From: an uncultured Draconibacterium sp.
Lineage (GTDB): Bacteria; Bacteroidota; Bacteroidia; Bacteroidales; Prolixibacteraceae
Length of the DNA stretch: 64,000 bases
Direction of reading: 5' to 3'
Assembly: GCF_963677155.1 (NCBI RefSeq)
Contig: NZ_OY781884.1
Span: 3,964,501-4,028,500, forward strand
The stretch's first letter is position 1; each line of letters begins with the position of its first letter. Positions 7,426 to 15,674 of this stretch are shown piece after piece. The notes beneath the pieces were generated by a model. The model saw only the letters and a program-made list of their open reading frames with translations, did not search any database and was not told where the DNA came from. Made by a program: the position numbers and the translations under genes.

Positions 7426-9438
7426 ATGAAATTTAAAAAAGTACAATTTGATGAAAAAATAACTTCCAAAATTGGTTTGAAAGAAGTAAATATTGACCGT
7501 TTAGGACAAATAGTTGCCTTAGTTGGTAAAAATGGTTCCGGCAAATCAAGATTATTAAAATTGATTAATGAGAATTTTGGTAGTTTAATGACCAACAATG
7601 ATTTTATAAATGACGATTTCAGCCTCGAGATATCGAAGAAAAATAAATTACTTTCATCAAAACAATCATATAAGGAGGAATTGCGTAGAGTAAAAAAAGA
7701 AATAATAAGGATCGAAAGTCAATTAAAACGTTATCCCAATAATGCTAATGGAAAAAAGAAATTAATTGAATTTCAAAAAGAAATTGAAAATTACAATCTT
7801 AAAATTCGAGAAATTAATAGCGAAATAACAAAACTTAATAAAGTAGAGCGAAATGTAAATTCAATCAAGGAGAAGTATTTAAAAATAATAAGACATGAAG
7901 AAGTAAAAGAACTTCAAACAGCTATTAATACAACAGCTGAAGACAATGTTTCATTTGAGAACCTAATTACAAGCGTAAGCGAAAATCTAGAATATAATGA
8001 ACTAAATAGTTTATATAAAACTTCTTTTGAGTTTTTAAAAAATCTTCCACAACAGCTTGTTAAAGATAAACTTTACAATTTTAAAAATGATAAAGACTTT
8101 AAAAAACAATTGTCATCTAAAAGGTTTTCTGCATTTAAAGAGATATTTGAAAATATTTTTGGAAAAGAATTAGATTGGGATTCAGATGTAATTAGCTTAG
8201 AGCAAGTTCACGATTCAGTCAATGGAAATATGGTTGGTTATTTCACTGTTAATGGTATGAAATTTAACTATTTGCAGTTTTCAGATGGTGAAAAGATTTT
8301 ATTCTCATATGTTTTAATGTTTTTTCTAATGTCTCAAAATAAAAATCTTAGATTTAAGGACAGTATAATTGTGATTGATGAGCCAGAATTACATTTACAT
8401 CCAGATGCCGAAATTGATTTGATTAATGGTATAAGAAACATTATATCTAAAAATGGACAATTATGGATTGCAACTCATTCATTAAATATTATATCACATT
8501 TAAATTTTGATGAAATATTTGTTTTGAAAGATGGACAAATTTTTCATCCATCGAGATCAATACAACATGACGCATTAAAAGAACTTTTAAAAATCGATGA
8601 TAGAATTTTTAAATTGTCCGAATTCATAAATTCAATTACAGAATGGACATTTACACAATTTATTACTGAGTGTTTTATAAATCCAGAAGTAATTGAGTCT
8701 TCTAATAAAAATGACCCACAAATAGAATCATTTATAAACTTCTTGAAAACATTAAAAGATGAGAAAAAGACTTTTTTACTAGATTTTGGAGCAGGAAAAG
8801 GACGATTGGTTGAACACGTACTATCAGGTGTGAATGTAGTTAATAAAATCGAGTATTGCGCTTTAGAGCCAGATATAGATTGCCACAAATCATTAATATC
8901 GAAAGGTGTAAAGTCTATCTTTTCTTCTCACGATGATTTACCATCTGAGACTTTTGATATAATAATATTATGTAATGTTCTGCATGAGATAAAACTTGAT
9001 AATTGGATGTATATTCTTAATAAGATTATTAACTCATTAAGCAACTCTGGATATCTAATGATTATAGAGGCTAAAACTTTATCAAAAGGAGAAAACATAG
9101 AGGATATTGGTTATTTATTATTAGATGAATCCGAGTTGTCAAAGTTATTTAATATTACACCTCCCTTAATAAATCTTGCAAATAACGGATCTCAAGATAA
9201 AATTACCAGTGTGGTCATCTCAAGTAAAGATTTAAAATATGTAACGATTGAGAATCTTCAAAATACTTTAGAATTTTTAGGTAAGAACACTCTTGAAAAG
9301 ATAATTAATTTAAGAAAAGAGAATTATGAAAATGTGAATATAAATTCAATAGGACGAAAATCAGCTTTTTATTCTCAATTGCATATTAATTCGAAGATTG
9401 CACTTATGCATATAAATAAAATGGAGAATCAAAACTAA
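7426..9438 (+). CDS. AAA/ABC-type ATPase fused to a SAM-dependent methyltransferase
   Basis: This 670-residue fusion has an N-terminal ABC/SMC-like ATPase. Walker A GKNGSGKS is at 34-41, followed by a charged coiled coil (about 78-145), an ABC-signature-like FSDGE (285-289), Walker B VIDEPELHLHP (D318, E319) and an H-loop ATHS (H351). The ATP-binding half resembles OLD/RecF-type AAA_21 proteins common in phage-defence genes. After residue 440 comes a class I methyltransferase: motif I LLDFGAGKGR (452-460), acidic ribose-binding ALEPD and motif IV-like NVLHEI (517-522). All key nucleotide-binding residues are present in both halves. The gene stands alone, is clearly AT-richer than its neighbours and is flanked by repeats, suggesting acquisition by transfer. 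A defence or DNA/RNA-modification role is inference; I know of no characterised protein with this exact order. Confidence 0.85.
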   Translation: MKFKKVQFDEKITSKIGLKEVNIDRLGQIVALVGKNGSGKSRLLKLINENFGSLMTNNDFINDDFSLEISKKNKLLSSKQSYKEELRRVKKEIIRIESQLKRYPNNANGKKKLIEFQKEIENYNLKIREINSEITKLNKVERNVNSIKEKYLKIIRHEEVKELQTAINTTAEDNVSFENLITSVSENLEYNELNSLYKTSFEFLKNLPQQLVKDKLYNFKNDKDFKKQLSSKRFSAFKEIFENIFGKELDWDSDVISLEQVHDSVNGNMVGYFTVNGMKFNYLQFSDGEKILFSYVLMFFLMSQNKNLRFKDSIIVIDEPELHLHPDAEIDLINGIRNIISKNGQLWIATHSLNIISHLNFDEIFVLKDGQIFHPSRSIQHDALKELLKIDDRIFKLSEFINSITEWTFTQFITECFINPEVIESSNKNDPQIESFINFLKTLKDEKKTFLLDFGAGKGRLVEHVLSGVNVVNKIEYCALEPDIDCHKSLISKGVKSIFSSHDDLPSETFDIIILCNVLHEIKLDNWMYILNKIINSLSNSGYLMIIEAKTLSKGENIEDIGYLLLDESELSKLFNITPPLINLANNGSQDKITSVVISSKDLKYVTIENLQNTLEFLGKNTLEKIINLRKENYENVNINSIGRKSAFYSQLHINSKIALMHINKMENQN

Positions 9439-9450
9439 AAAAACTCACGG

Positions 9451-9576
9451 TAACATTTTATATATTGCATAGCGGTTTTTGTGGTGTGCGTAGCTCGGAT
9501 TCACGCTTGATTGTCCTACGTCCTTCGGACGGACAATCACCCGCAATCCGCTACGACAACATATAATTTTCCGTTA
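9451..9576. other. large attC-like foldback element
   Basis: An imperfect inverted repeat about 125 bases long begins 12 bases after the preceding stop codon. The outer arms are TAACATTTTATATATTGC...TAGCGG (9451-9475) and CCGCTACG...CCGTTA (9548-9576). An inner stem GTAGC-GGATT-GATTGTCC (9490-9516) pairs with GGACAATC-AATCC-GCTAC (9531-9554), leaving unpaired TC on one side only. The core is GTCC-TTC-GGAC. Outer TAAC/GTTA ends with one-sided bulges are the hallmark layout of integron attC sites, but the 7-bp R-boxes do not match the attC consensus well. Confidence 0.5.
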
Positions 9577-10486
9577 GCGAAAAATCCGGTAGTGAACGGT
9601 AAAAATTTAAATCCGGCATGAATTAATGTTGTAAGTTCTCCTGAATTCGGTTATTGTAAATTGTAGATAAAAGAAAAGAAAGGGGAAAGCTCTATGGACG
9701 CTTTTTGAAGATGATTGATAATTTACAAACCCCTAAACACAAAACCAATCATAAATACAGAAGTCGCTTTCCCCTGCCTGAAGTTAGCAAAGCCAATACC
9801 AAAATTTAATAAGGTTGATATTTAGATGCTTAACAAAATGTTCAATTATTTGGGTGTCTCTATTTGGGAATTATTTCCGACGATGGTACAGAAACAGGAA
9901 ACAGACAGGTGTGATAATATTTCTATTACCGTGCTAATTCTTCATCCGTTAGCTCGAAACTTGCTGCTTCTTTACTCCTAATCAATAATTTTTTGATTCG
10001 GATTGCCGTGGTCATACCCGGCAACAGACAATGAATTATTTCATTCTTGTACGACTCGTTGTTGCCGCAGCTTTAATTCTACAAACTCCCGGGCGAGGAT
10101 TTCTTCAGGTCGTCCAAAATATCGCGGACATAGCTTATTGTTTAATCATTTGTATCGTTATCGGCTTAAATGATATCGATACTAAACAGTTAATTCGGTT
10201 GTTGCCCAGAAAAAAAGAGTGGTATTGTTTTTCCCGGATCAGGGCTCTTCCAATTTGCCAAAATTATGCTATTACGACTATCTCTGGTTAACACAGTTGA
10301 ATCATTAAATGCAACATTTGACTCACTAATGAGTTTGTTGGTGTGGAGATTCATTATTTCGCATTTTAAATTGTACATAAACAATAGTATCTTGGTCAAT
10401 TCTTCCCGGTTTGTTGATTAGGTGATACGTAAGGGAGCAGTTCTTTTTAATTGAGATACGAATATTGAAGAAAAATACAGATTACG
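9577..10486. other. intergenic region with inverted repeats, no gene seen
   Basis: This 910-base gap has no convincing gene on either strand. It holds a perfect 10-bp inverted repeat, AGGGGAAAGC (9681-9690) and GCTTTCCCCT (9766-9775), enclosing 75 bases, and a hairpin repeat at 10019-10067. Short open frames exist, including 10031-10291, but none has coding character. Decayed coding sequence is possible. Confidence 0.5.
10019..10067. repeat. hairpin repeat with conserved loop, copy 2
   Basis: The stem CGGCAACA (10019-10026) pairs with TGTTGCCG (10060-10067). The loop GACAATGAATTATTTCATTC followed by TTGTACGACTC matches copy 1 (5397-5427) at nearly every base, with only transitions and one A/T change, although the stems differ. 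Confidence 0.6.
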
Positions 10487-11470
10487 ATGAAAACACGAAA
10501 GTTAGGAAAGAATGGTTTTGATGTTAGTGAAGTTGGTTTGGGAACCTGGCAGATTGGAGCCGATTGGGGGAAGAATTTCCCGAGCGAAAAGGCATTGGAT
10601 ATTTTAACCACAGCGGTAGAAAACGGAACTACTTTTTTTGATACCGCTGATGTTTATGGCGCCGGACAAAGCGAAAAATTTATCGGTGAGTTTTTAAAGC
10701 AAACGGATAAAGCTATTAGAGTGGCTACCAAGTTTGGGCGTGGCGGTGATGTATTTCCCGATTCGTATTCAAAAGATGCCATGCGAAAATCGATTGAAGG
10801 ATCTTTGTCGAGGCTGGGAGTGGATGCGCTGGATTTATTGCAACTCCACTGTATTCCGACCACAGAATTGCAAAAAGGCGATGTTTTCGATTGGCTGCGC
10901 GATTTTAAAAGCGAAGGACTGATTAAAACTTTTGGTGCGAGTGTTGAATCGGTAGACGAAGGATTGTTATGCCTGGAGCAGGAAGGAATACAATCCTTAC
11001 AAGTAATATTTAATATTTTCAGGCAGAAACTGGTAACCGGATTATTACCGCAGGCCGAAGCAAAAGGAGTAGGTATTATTGTACGTTTGCCGCTGGCCAG
11101 TGGTTTGCTTACCGGGAAGTTTAGTAAAAATACGACCTTTGAGAAAAACGATCATAGAAACTTTAATAAAGATGGCGAAGCGTTTAACGTAGGAGAGACC
11201 TTTGCCGGCTTGCCATTTGAAAAGGGTGTTGAACTGGCCGATGCATTAAAAAGCTTCGTTCCCGATGATATGAATATGGTACAGTTGGCACTGCGATGGA
11301 TTCTCGACCACAAAGCTGTTTCAACAATTATTCCCGGAGCAAGTTCTCCTGCACAGGTAACAGGAAATAGTGCTGCTTCTGACCTGGCTCCGTTGACGGA
11401 TGAACTTCATGCTAAACTGTCGGAATTTTACCTGTCGCGTGTTCACGATTCAATTCGTGGTGTATACTAA
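10487..11470 (+). CDS. aldo/keto reductase
   Basis: This 327-residue cytoplasmic oxidoreductase has the full AKR catalytic tetrad: D52 and Y57 in FFDTADVYGAG, K82 in ATKFG and H121 in LQLHC. The TIM-barrel layout and length are typical, and the C-terminal IIPGASSPAQV is the usual NADP-binding region. It reduces or oxidises carbonyl groups of small sugars or aldehydes; the substrate cannot be told. It is a single gene between two long intergenic stretches. A frequent alternative name for this subgroup is L-glyceraldehyde reductase or general stress protein 69-like. Confidence 0.92.
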   Translation: MKTRKLGKNGFDVSEVGLGTWQIGADWGKNFPSEKALDILTTAVENGTTFFDTADVYGAGQSEKFIGEFLKQTDKAIRVATKFGRGGDVFPDSYSKDAMRKSIEGSLSRLGVDALDLLQLHCIPTTELQKGDVFDWLRDFKSEGLIKTFGASVESVDEGLLCLEQEGIQSLQVIFNIFRQKLVTGLLPQAEAKGVGIIVRLPLASGLLTGKFSKNTTFEKNDHRNFNKDGEAFNVGETFAGLPFEKGVELADALKSFVPDDMNMVQLALRWILDHKAVSTIIPGASSPAQVTGNSAASDLAPLTDELHAKLSEFYLSRVHDSIRGVY

Positions 11471-11870
11471 AATTTTGTGGAGACTGTAGTTTGTAAAATG
11501 TTACAGCGGTAGAAAATAAAAAGGCCGTTTCTGAATCAAGTTCTTGAAACGGCTGTGTAACCCTGTAAGTAAAATGTGTTATTATTTGGTTGCAAAAGTT
11601 GCGAAAGTAGTTCGTAGTCATTAACATTTACTCCTCAGAACTTTTGGCAAAATAGTTCAGGGCAATTTCGTCAAATGAATTTTTACAATGTGGTGATTTT
11701 AGTATTTCAACTAATACGAGATAATCAACTAAAGGTTAACCGACTCATGCTACTTTGTTTTTCTTGTGTTTTGTTTCCCTGATTTCCGTCATTTCAAAAA
11801 CGACTTGTAAAAGGTTGATTTACCTCTATATTTTTGTACCTTGAAAAGCAAACAGATAGCAACAGACAAG
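11471..11870. other. intergenic region with hairpin and hut promoter
   Basis: The gap holds a hairpin (GCCGTTTC 11524-11531 with GAAACGGC 11546-11553) whose T-run lies on the minus strand, although no minus-strand gene ends here. It also holds the likely promoter of the following gene. I see no small gene. Confidence 0.5.
11805..11836 (+). promoter_or_regulatory. probable Bacteroidota-type promoter for hutI
   Basis: TTG at 11805-11807 and TATTTTTG at 11829-11836 are separated by 21 bases, matching the Bacteroidota pattern TTTG-N19-21-TAnnTTTG. Transcription would begin near 11843, which rules out the TTG codon at 11841 as the start of translation. Confidence 0.5.
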
Positions 11871-13124
11871 ATGAAACTATTACTTGAAAATATAAAGGAG
11901 CTGGTACAGGTGGAAGATCAGCCTGTAATGTTCAGAGCCGGAAAAGAAATGGCAACGGTGAATACCATAAAAAATGCTTTTCTGATTATCCGCGATGAGG
12001 TGATTGAGGAGTTTGGCCCAATGGAGGAGCTGAAAGATAAATATTTTGATGATGATTTGTTGATTGAGATCGATTGTTCGAATCGGCTTGTTTATCCAAG
12101 TTTTTGCGATTCGCATACACACCTGGTTTATGCGGCACCTCGCGAAAAAGAATTTGTAGATCGGATAAAAGGCCTGTCGTACGAAGAGATTGCCCGCAGG
12201 GGAGGTGGTATTTTGAATTCGGCGAAACTACTACATGAAACCTCGGAAGAAGAACTTTACGAAAGCGCCATGGAGCGTGTTTGGGAGATCGTTAAATTGG
12301 GAACCGGTGCGGTTGAAATAAAAAGTGGTTACGGGTTGAATACTGAAGATGAATTAAAAATGCTGCGTGTTATTCAGCGTATAAAGCAGTCGGCTCCCAT
12401 TTGTGTACGTGCCAATTTTTTGGGGGCACATGCCATCCCGCTGGAGTATAAAAATAATCCGACTGAATATGTCGATATCATTATCAATGAAATGATTCCG
12501 CAGGTGGCAGCAGAAGAACTGGCCGACTTCATTGATGTGTTTTGCGATCAGGGATTTTTCTCGGTAGAAGATACTGAACGCATTCTTATGGCCGGAATGA
12601 AATACGGGCTACGACCAAAAATTCATGCCAACGAACTGGGGTTAACCGGTGGTATTCAGGCCGGGGTGAAATACAATGCCCTTTCGGTTGATCATTTGGA
12701 ATATGTGGGTGACGAAGAAATTGCTGCGTTAAAAGACTCGGAAACAATGCCCACCGTTTTGCCGGGAGCTGCATTCTTTTTAAATATGAAATTATCTCCG
12801 GTGCGCGAAATGATAGAAGCCGGTTTGCCGGTGGCACTCGCATCCGATTTTAACCCGGGATCGTCGCCAAGTGGCAATATGAGTTTGATATCGGCAATGG
12901 GCTGCATAAACTTTAAAATGTTGCCTGAAGAAGTGATAAATGCCACCACGCTAAACACGGCCTACGCCATGGGGATTAGTGAAAGTTACGGCAGCATTGC
13001 CCGGGGAAAGATTGCGAATTTGTTTATTACCAGTGAAATCCCGGGAATTGAATATTTGCCATATGCATACGGTTCAAACTTGGTAGAAACGGTGATTATT
13101 AACGGCGAAATTCAAAACTTCTAG
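11871..13124 (+). CDS. hutI: imidazolonepropionase
   Basis: This 417-residue amidohydrolase opens the imidazolone ring to give N-formimino-L-glutamate, the third step of histidine degradation. The metal-binding HTH lies in FCDSHTHLVYA (H82, H84), with further ligands in the EIKSGYGL, ANELG (GLTGGIQAG) and LASDFNPGS blocks. The GGGILNSA stretch is typical of HutI. I chose the ATG at 11871; an earlier in-frame TTG would overlap the promoter. The next gene carries out the following step of the same pathway. The other hut genes (hutH, hutU) are not in the window. Confidence 0.95.
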   Translation: MKLLLENIKELVQVEDQPVMFRAGKEMATVNTIKNAFLIIRDEVIEEFGPMEELKDKYFDDDLLIEIDCSNRLVYPSFCDSHTHLVYAAPREKEFVDRIKGLSYEEIARRGGGILNSAKLLHETSEEELYESAMERVWEIVKLGTGAVEIKSGYGLNTEDELKMLRVIQRIKQSAPICVRANFLGAHAIPLEYKNNPTEYVDIIINEMIPQVAAEELADFIDVFCDQGFFSVEDTERILMAGMKYGLRPKIHANELGLTGGIQAGVKYNALSVDHLEYVGDEEIAALKDSETMPTVLPGAAFFLNMKLSPVREMIEAGLPVALASDFNPGSSPSGNMSLISAMGCINFKMLPEEVINATTLNTAYAMGISESYGSIARGKIANLFITSEIPGIEYLPYAYGSNLVETVIINGEIQNF

Positions 13125-13210
13125 GTTTCGACAAAACTCAACCTAACTATTTAGAATCACTGTGAAAAATCATTAGGGAAATCTATTTCAATTTATACAT
13201 TCGCATAAAT

Positions 13211-13274
13211 TGTCATTTTTACGAGTAGGAATCTGTTACAAAACGAAGAGATTTCTCTCTGTGTTTGAAATGAT
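13211..13274. repeat. diverged copy of the TGTCATTTCGAA palindromic repeat
   Basis: The sequence starts TGTCATTTTTACGAG, contains GAATCTGTTAC and ends AGATTTCTCTCTGTGTTTGAAATGA. It follows the same order as the intact repeat at 14996-15078 in decayed form. It lies between hutI and ftcD and extends the apparent open frame of ftcD upstream. Confidence 0.6.
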
Positions 13275-13290
13275 AGAAAACCGAAACGAA

Positions 13291-14988
13291 ATGAAAAAAA
13301 TAATTGAATGCGTCCCGAATTTCTCTGAAGGGCGCGATATGAGTATAATCAAGGAAATTACCAATGCCATAGAAAGTGTGGCCGATATTAGCTTGCTTGA
13401 TGTTGATCCTGGAAAAGCGACCAACCGCACAGTGGTAACATTTGTAGGTACGCCTGATGATGTGATTGAGGCTGCTTTTCGCGGAATAAAACGTGCTGCC
13501 GAGTTAATCGATATGAGTCAGCACCATGGTGAGCACCCGCGTTTTGGCGCTACCGATGTTTGTCCGTTGGTACCTGTAGCAAATGTTACCATGGAAGAAG
13601 CCATTGAGTATGCCCGCAAACTGGGACAACGAGTAGGTGAAGAATTGGGAATCCCGGTGTTTAGTTACGAGTTTGCTGCATTTAAAGAAGAGCGCCGCAG
13701 TTTGGCAAATTGTCGCTCGGGTGAATACGAGGCATTAAAGGAGCGCATTACTACAGAAAAGTGGAAGCCTGATTTTGGCCCCAATGAATGGAGCGAGAGA
13801 GTGGCAGGAAGTGGGGCAACAGCTATTGGAGCACGTAACTTTTTAGTGGCTTACAATATTAATCTGAATACAACCTCAATACGCCGGGCGAATGCCATTG
13901 CGTTCGATATTCGTGAGGCAGGACGTGTAAAACGCGAGGGAAATCCAATTATAGGTAAAATTGTAACCGATGAAAACGGTGAGCCGGTTCGTATTCCGGG
14001 TAGCTTGAAAAAGACCCGTGCCATTGGTTGGTATATCGAAGAATATGGTATCGCTCAAATTTCCATCAACCTGACAGATATTACGGTAACGCCCGTGCAT
14101 GTGGCTTTTGATGAAACCTGCAAAAAAGCCACCGAACGCGGAATTCGTGTGACTGGTTCAGAGTTGGTTGGATTAATTCCGCTACAAGCGATGTTGGATG
14201 CCGGGAAATATTTCCTGCGTAAACAAGAACGCTCAACCGGAATATCGGATGAAGAGATTATAAAGATTGCCATCAAGTCATTAGGACTTGAAGAATTGGC
14301 TCCCTTTGATCCAAAAAAGAAAATCATTGAATATGTGATTGAAGATAAATCGGCGAAAAAGCTGGTTGATATGACTTTGACGCAGTTTAAAGATGAAACT
14401 GCATCTGAATCTCCGGCTCCGGGCGGTGGTTCTATTTCTGCTTATGTTGGTGCGTTGGGCGGTGCTTTGGCTGCCATGGTTGCTAATTTATCGGCACATA
14501 AACGGGGCTGGGACGAGCGTTGGGAAGAATTTTCTGACTGGGCAGAAAAAGGAAAATATTACCATACCGCTTTATTGAATTGTGTGGATGAAGATACCGA
14601 TGCTTTCAACAAGATTATGGCAGCTTTTGGATTGCCAAAATCAAGTGATCAGGAAAAAGCGGAAAGAAAACAGGCCATTCACGATGCTACTAAAAATGCC
14701 ATTGAAGTGCCGTTAAAAGTAATGCAACTGGCGCACGATTCACTGGAAGTAATACAGGCCATGGCAGAAGTTGGAAATCTGAATTCGGTTTCCGATGCCG
14801 GGGTCGGAGCGTTGTGCGCACGCACAGCTGTTGAAGGTGCTTACCTGAATGTAAAAATCAATGCAGCAGGTTTTGCTGATGCCGAGTTTTTGAGTGAGGC
14901 TTTATCAAAGGCAGAACACTTATTGAAAGCTGCAAAAGAAAAAGAATCCGAAATTCTGAAGGTGGTCAATAAAAAGATTGAAGGATAA
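13291..14988 (+). CDS. ftcD: bifunctional glutamate formimidoyltransferase / formimidotetrahydrofolate cyclodeaminase
   Basis: This protein of about 565 residues joins two enzymes as in animal FTCD. The N-terminal formimidoyltransferase (about 1-325) starts KKIIECVPNFSEG and carries the catalytic-type QHHGEHPRFGATD. It moves the formimino group of formiminoglutamate to tetrahydrofolate. The C-terminal cyclodeaminase (about 360-560, from FKDETASESPAPGGGSISA) releases ammonia to give methenyl-THF. Pairing with hutI completes the lower part of histidine degradation to glutamate. I chose the ATG at 13291; ATG 13270 is possible. The open frame continues upstream to 13210, but that stretch is a decayed intergenic repeat. 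Confidence 0.93.
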   Translation: MKKIIECVPNFSEGRDMSIIKEITNAIESVADISLLDVDPGKATNRTVVTFVGTPDDVIEAAFRGIKRAAELIDMSQHHGEHPRFGATDVCPLVPVANVTMEEAIEYARKLGQRVGEELGIPVFSYEFAAFKEERRSLANCRSGEYEALKERITTEKWKPDFGPNEWSERVAGSGATAIGARNFLVAYNINLNTTSIRRANAIAFDIREAGRVKREGNPIIGKIVTDENGEPVRIPGSLKKTRAIGWYIEEYGIAQISINLTDITVTPVHVAFDETCKKATERGIRVTGSELVGLIPLQAMLDAGKYFLRKQERSTGISDEEIIKIAIKSLGLEELAPFDPKKKIIEYVIEDKSAKKLVDMTLTQFKDETASESPAPGGGSISAYVGALGGALAAMVANLSAHKRGWDERWEEFSDWAEKGKYYHTALLNCVDEDTDAFNKIMAAFGLPKSSDQEKAERKQAIHDATKNAIEVPLKVMQLAHDSLEVIQAMAEVGNLNSVSDAGVGALCARTAVEGAYLNVKINAAGFADAEFLSEALSKAEHLLKAAKEKESEILKVVNKKIEG

Positions 14989-14995
14989 CTTAGTT

Positions 14996-15078
14996 TGTCA
15001 TTTCGAAGGAGGAACGACTGAGAAATCTGTAACTCTGCCGAATTTAGTTACAGATTTCTCTCTTTGTTCGAAATGACA
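14996..15078. repeat. palindromic repeat between convergent genes
   Basis: An 83-bp foldback has the outer arms TGTCATTTCGAA (14996-15007) and TTCGAAATGACA (15067-15078). The inner arms are TGAGAAATCTGTAACT and AGTTACAGATTTCTCT. It is followed by a T-run and sits between convergent ftcD and the next minus-strand gene, so it could also end transcription in both directions. Confidence 0.75.
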
Positions 15079-15085
15079 GTTTTTT

Positions 15086-15463
15086 TTAATTGTTTTCCTG
15101 TGGCTGGTAGTTCTTTTGCAGACTAATAAGCACAACAATTCCCAGTCGTGTTAAAGCAAATACCAGAATTCCGCACAAAGGAGCAATCAGTGCTATTTTT
15201 AGTCCGTCGGCAAAAACACTTGGCGCTACATCTCCCATCGCCTGAACTTTATCGAAGATCATAATCAACCCGAAAACGCGCCCCAGAAATCCCCAGGCTA
15301 CTGCAAACCAGCTTATTTGCTTCATCAATTCAATGGTCTTGTATTTCTCTCCTTTCATTAAAATTCCACGTACAAACAGCCCGACTAGTAACAGAAATGT
15401 GAGCACAATAATGTAGGTAAAAGCAGGTCCGCCTTCGTTTAATTTGTCAATAATTGCATTCAT
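15086..15463 (-). CDS. small MotA/TolQ/ExbB-like membrane protein
   Basis: This 125-residue protein has three predicted membrane helices (about 15-33, 47-68 and 88-113). The central GFLGRVFGLIMIFDKVQAMGDVAPSVFADGLKIALIAPLCGILVFAL resembles the proton-channel core of MotA/TolQ/ExbB proteins, which energise outer-membrane or flagellar machines with the proton gradient. It is about half the usual length, lacks the long cytoplasmic loop, and no ExbD/TolR partner is next to it. Whether it forms a channel is unknown. Confidence 0.7.
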   Translation of the reverse strand: MNAIIDKLNEGGPAFTYIIVLTFLLLVGLFVRGILMKGEKYKTIELMKQISWFAVAWGFLGRVFGLIMIFDKVQAMGDVAPSVFADGLKIALIAPLCGILVFALTRLGIVVLISLQKNYQPQENN

Positions 15464-15674
15464 AATCTAAGTTTTTAAATAAATACTAATCAAATGTAAG
15501 TCGGAAAATGATCGCATTTATTTTATTGCGACAGATGGAACATTCTGTACGTGTTTTTTCAAAATTAAGCTTATAAACCGAAAATGAAATGGTATAAATG
15601 CAACAAAGCGCAGAAAATCCGCAATTCGTCGCTAAAAAAACGCTGGTTCGTTAAAATTAAGTAGTATTGTATTA

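Noticed and set aside
10031-10291. 86-codon open frame
   Set aside because: It starts within a conserved hairpin loop and resembles nothing; composition is not coding-like.
11524-11553. Terminator of the aldo/keto reductase
   Set aside because: The stem is good, but the T-run lies on the minus strand, so it does not fit a plus-strand stop; kept only as a hairpin.
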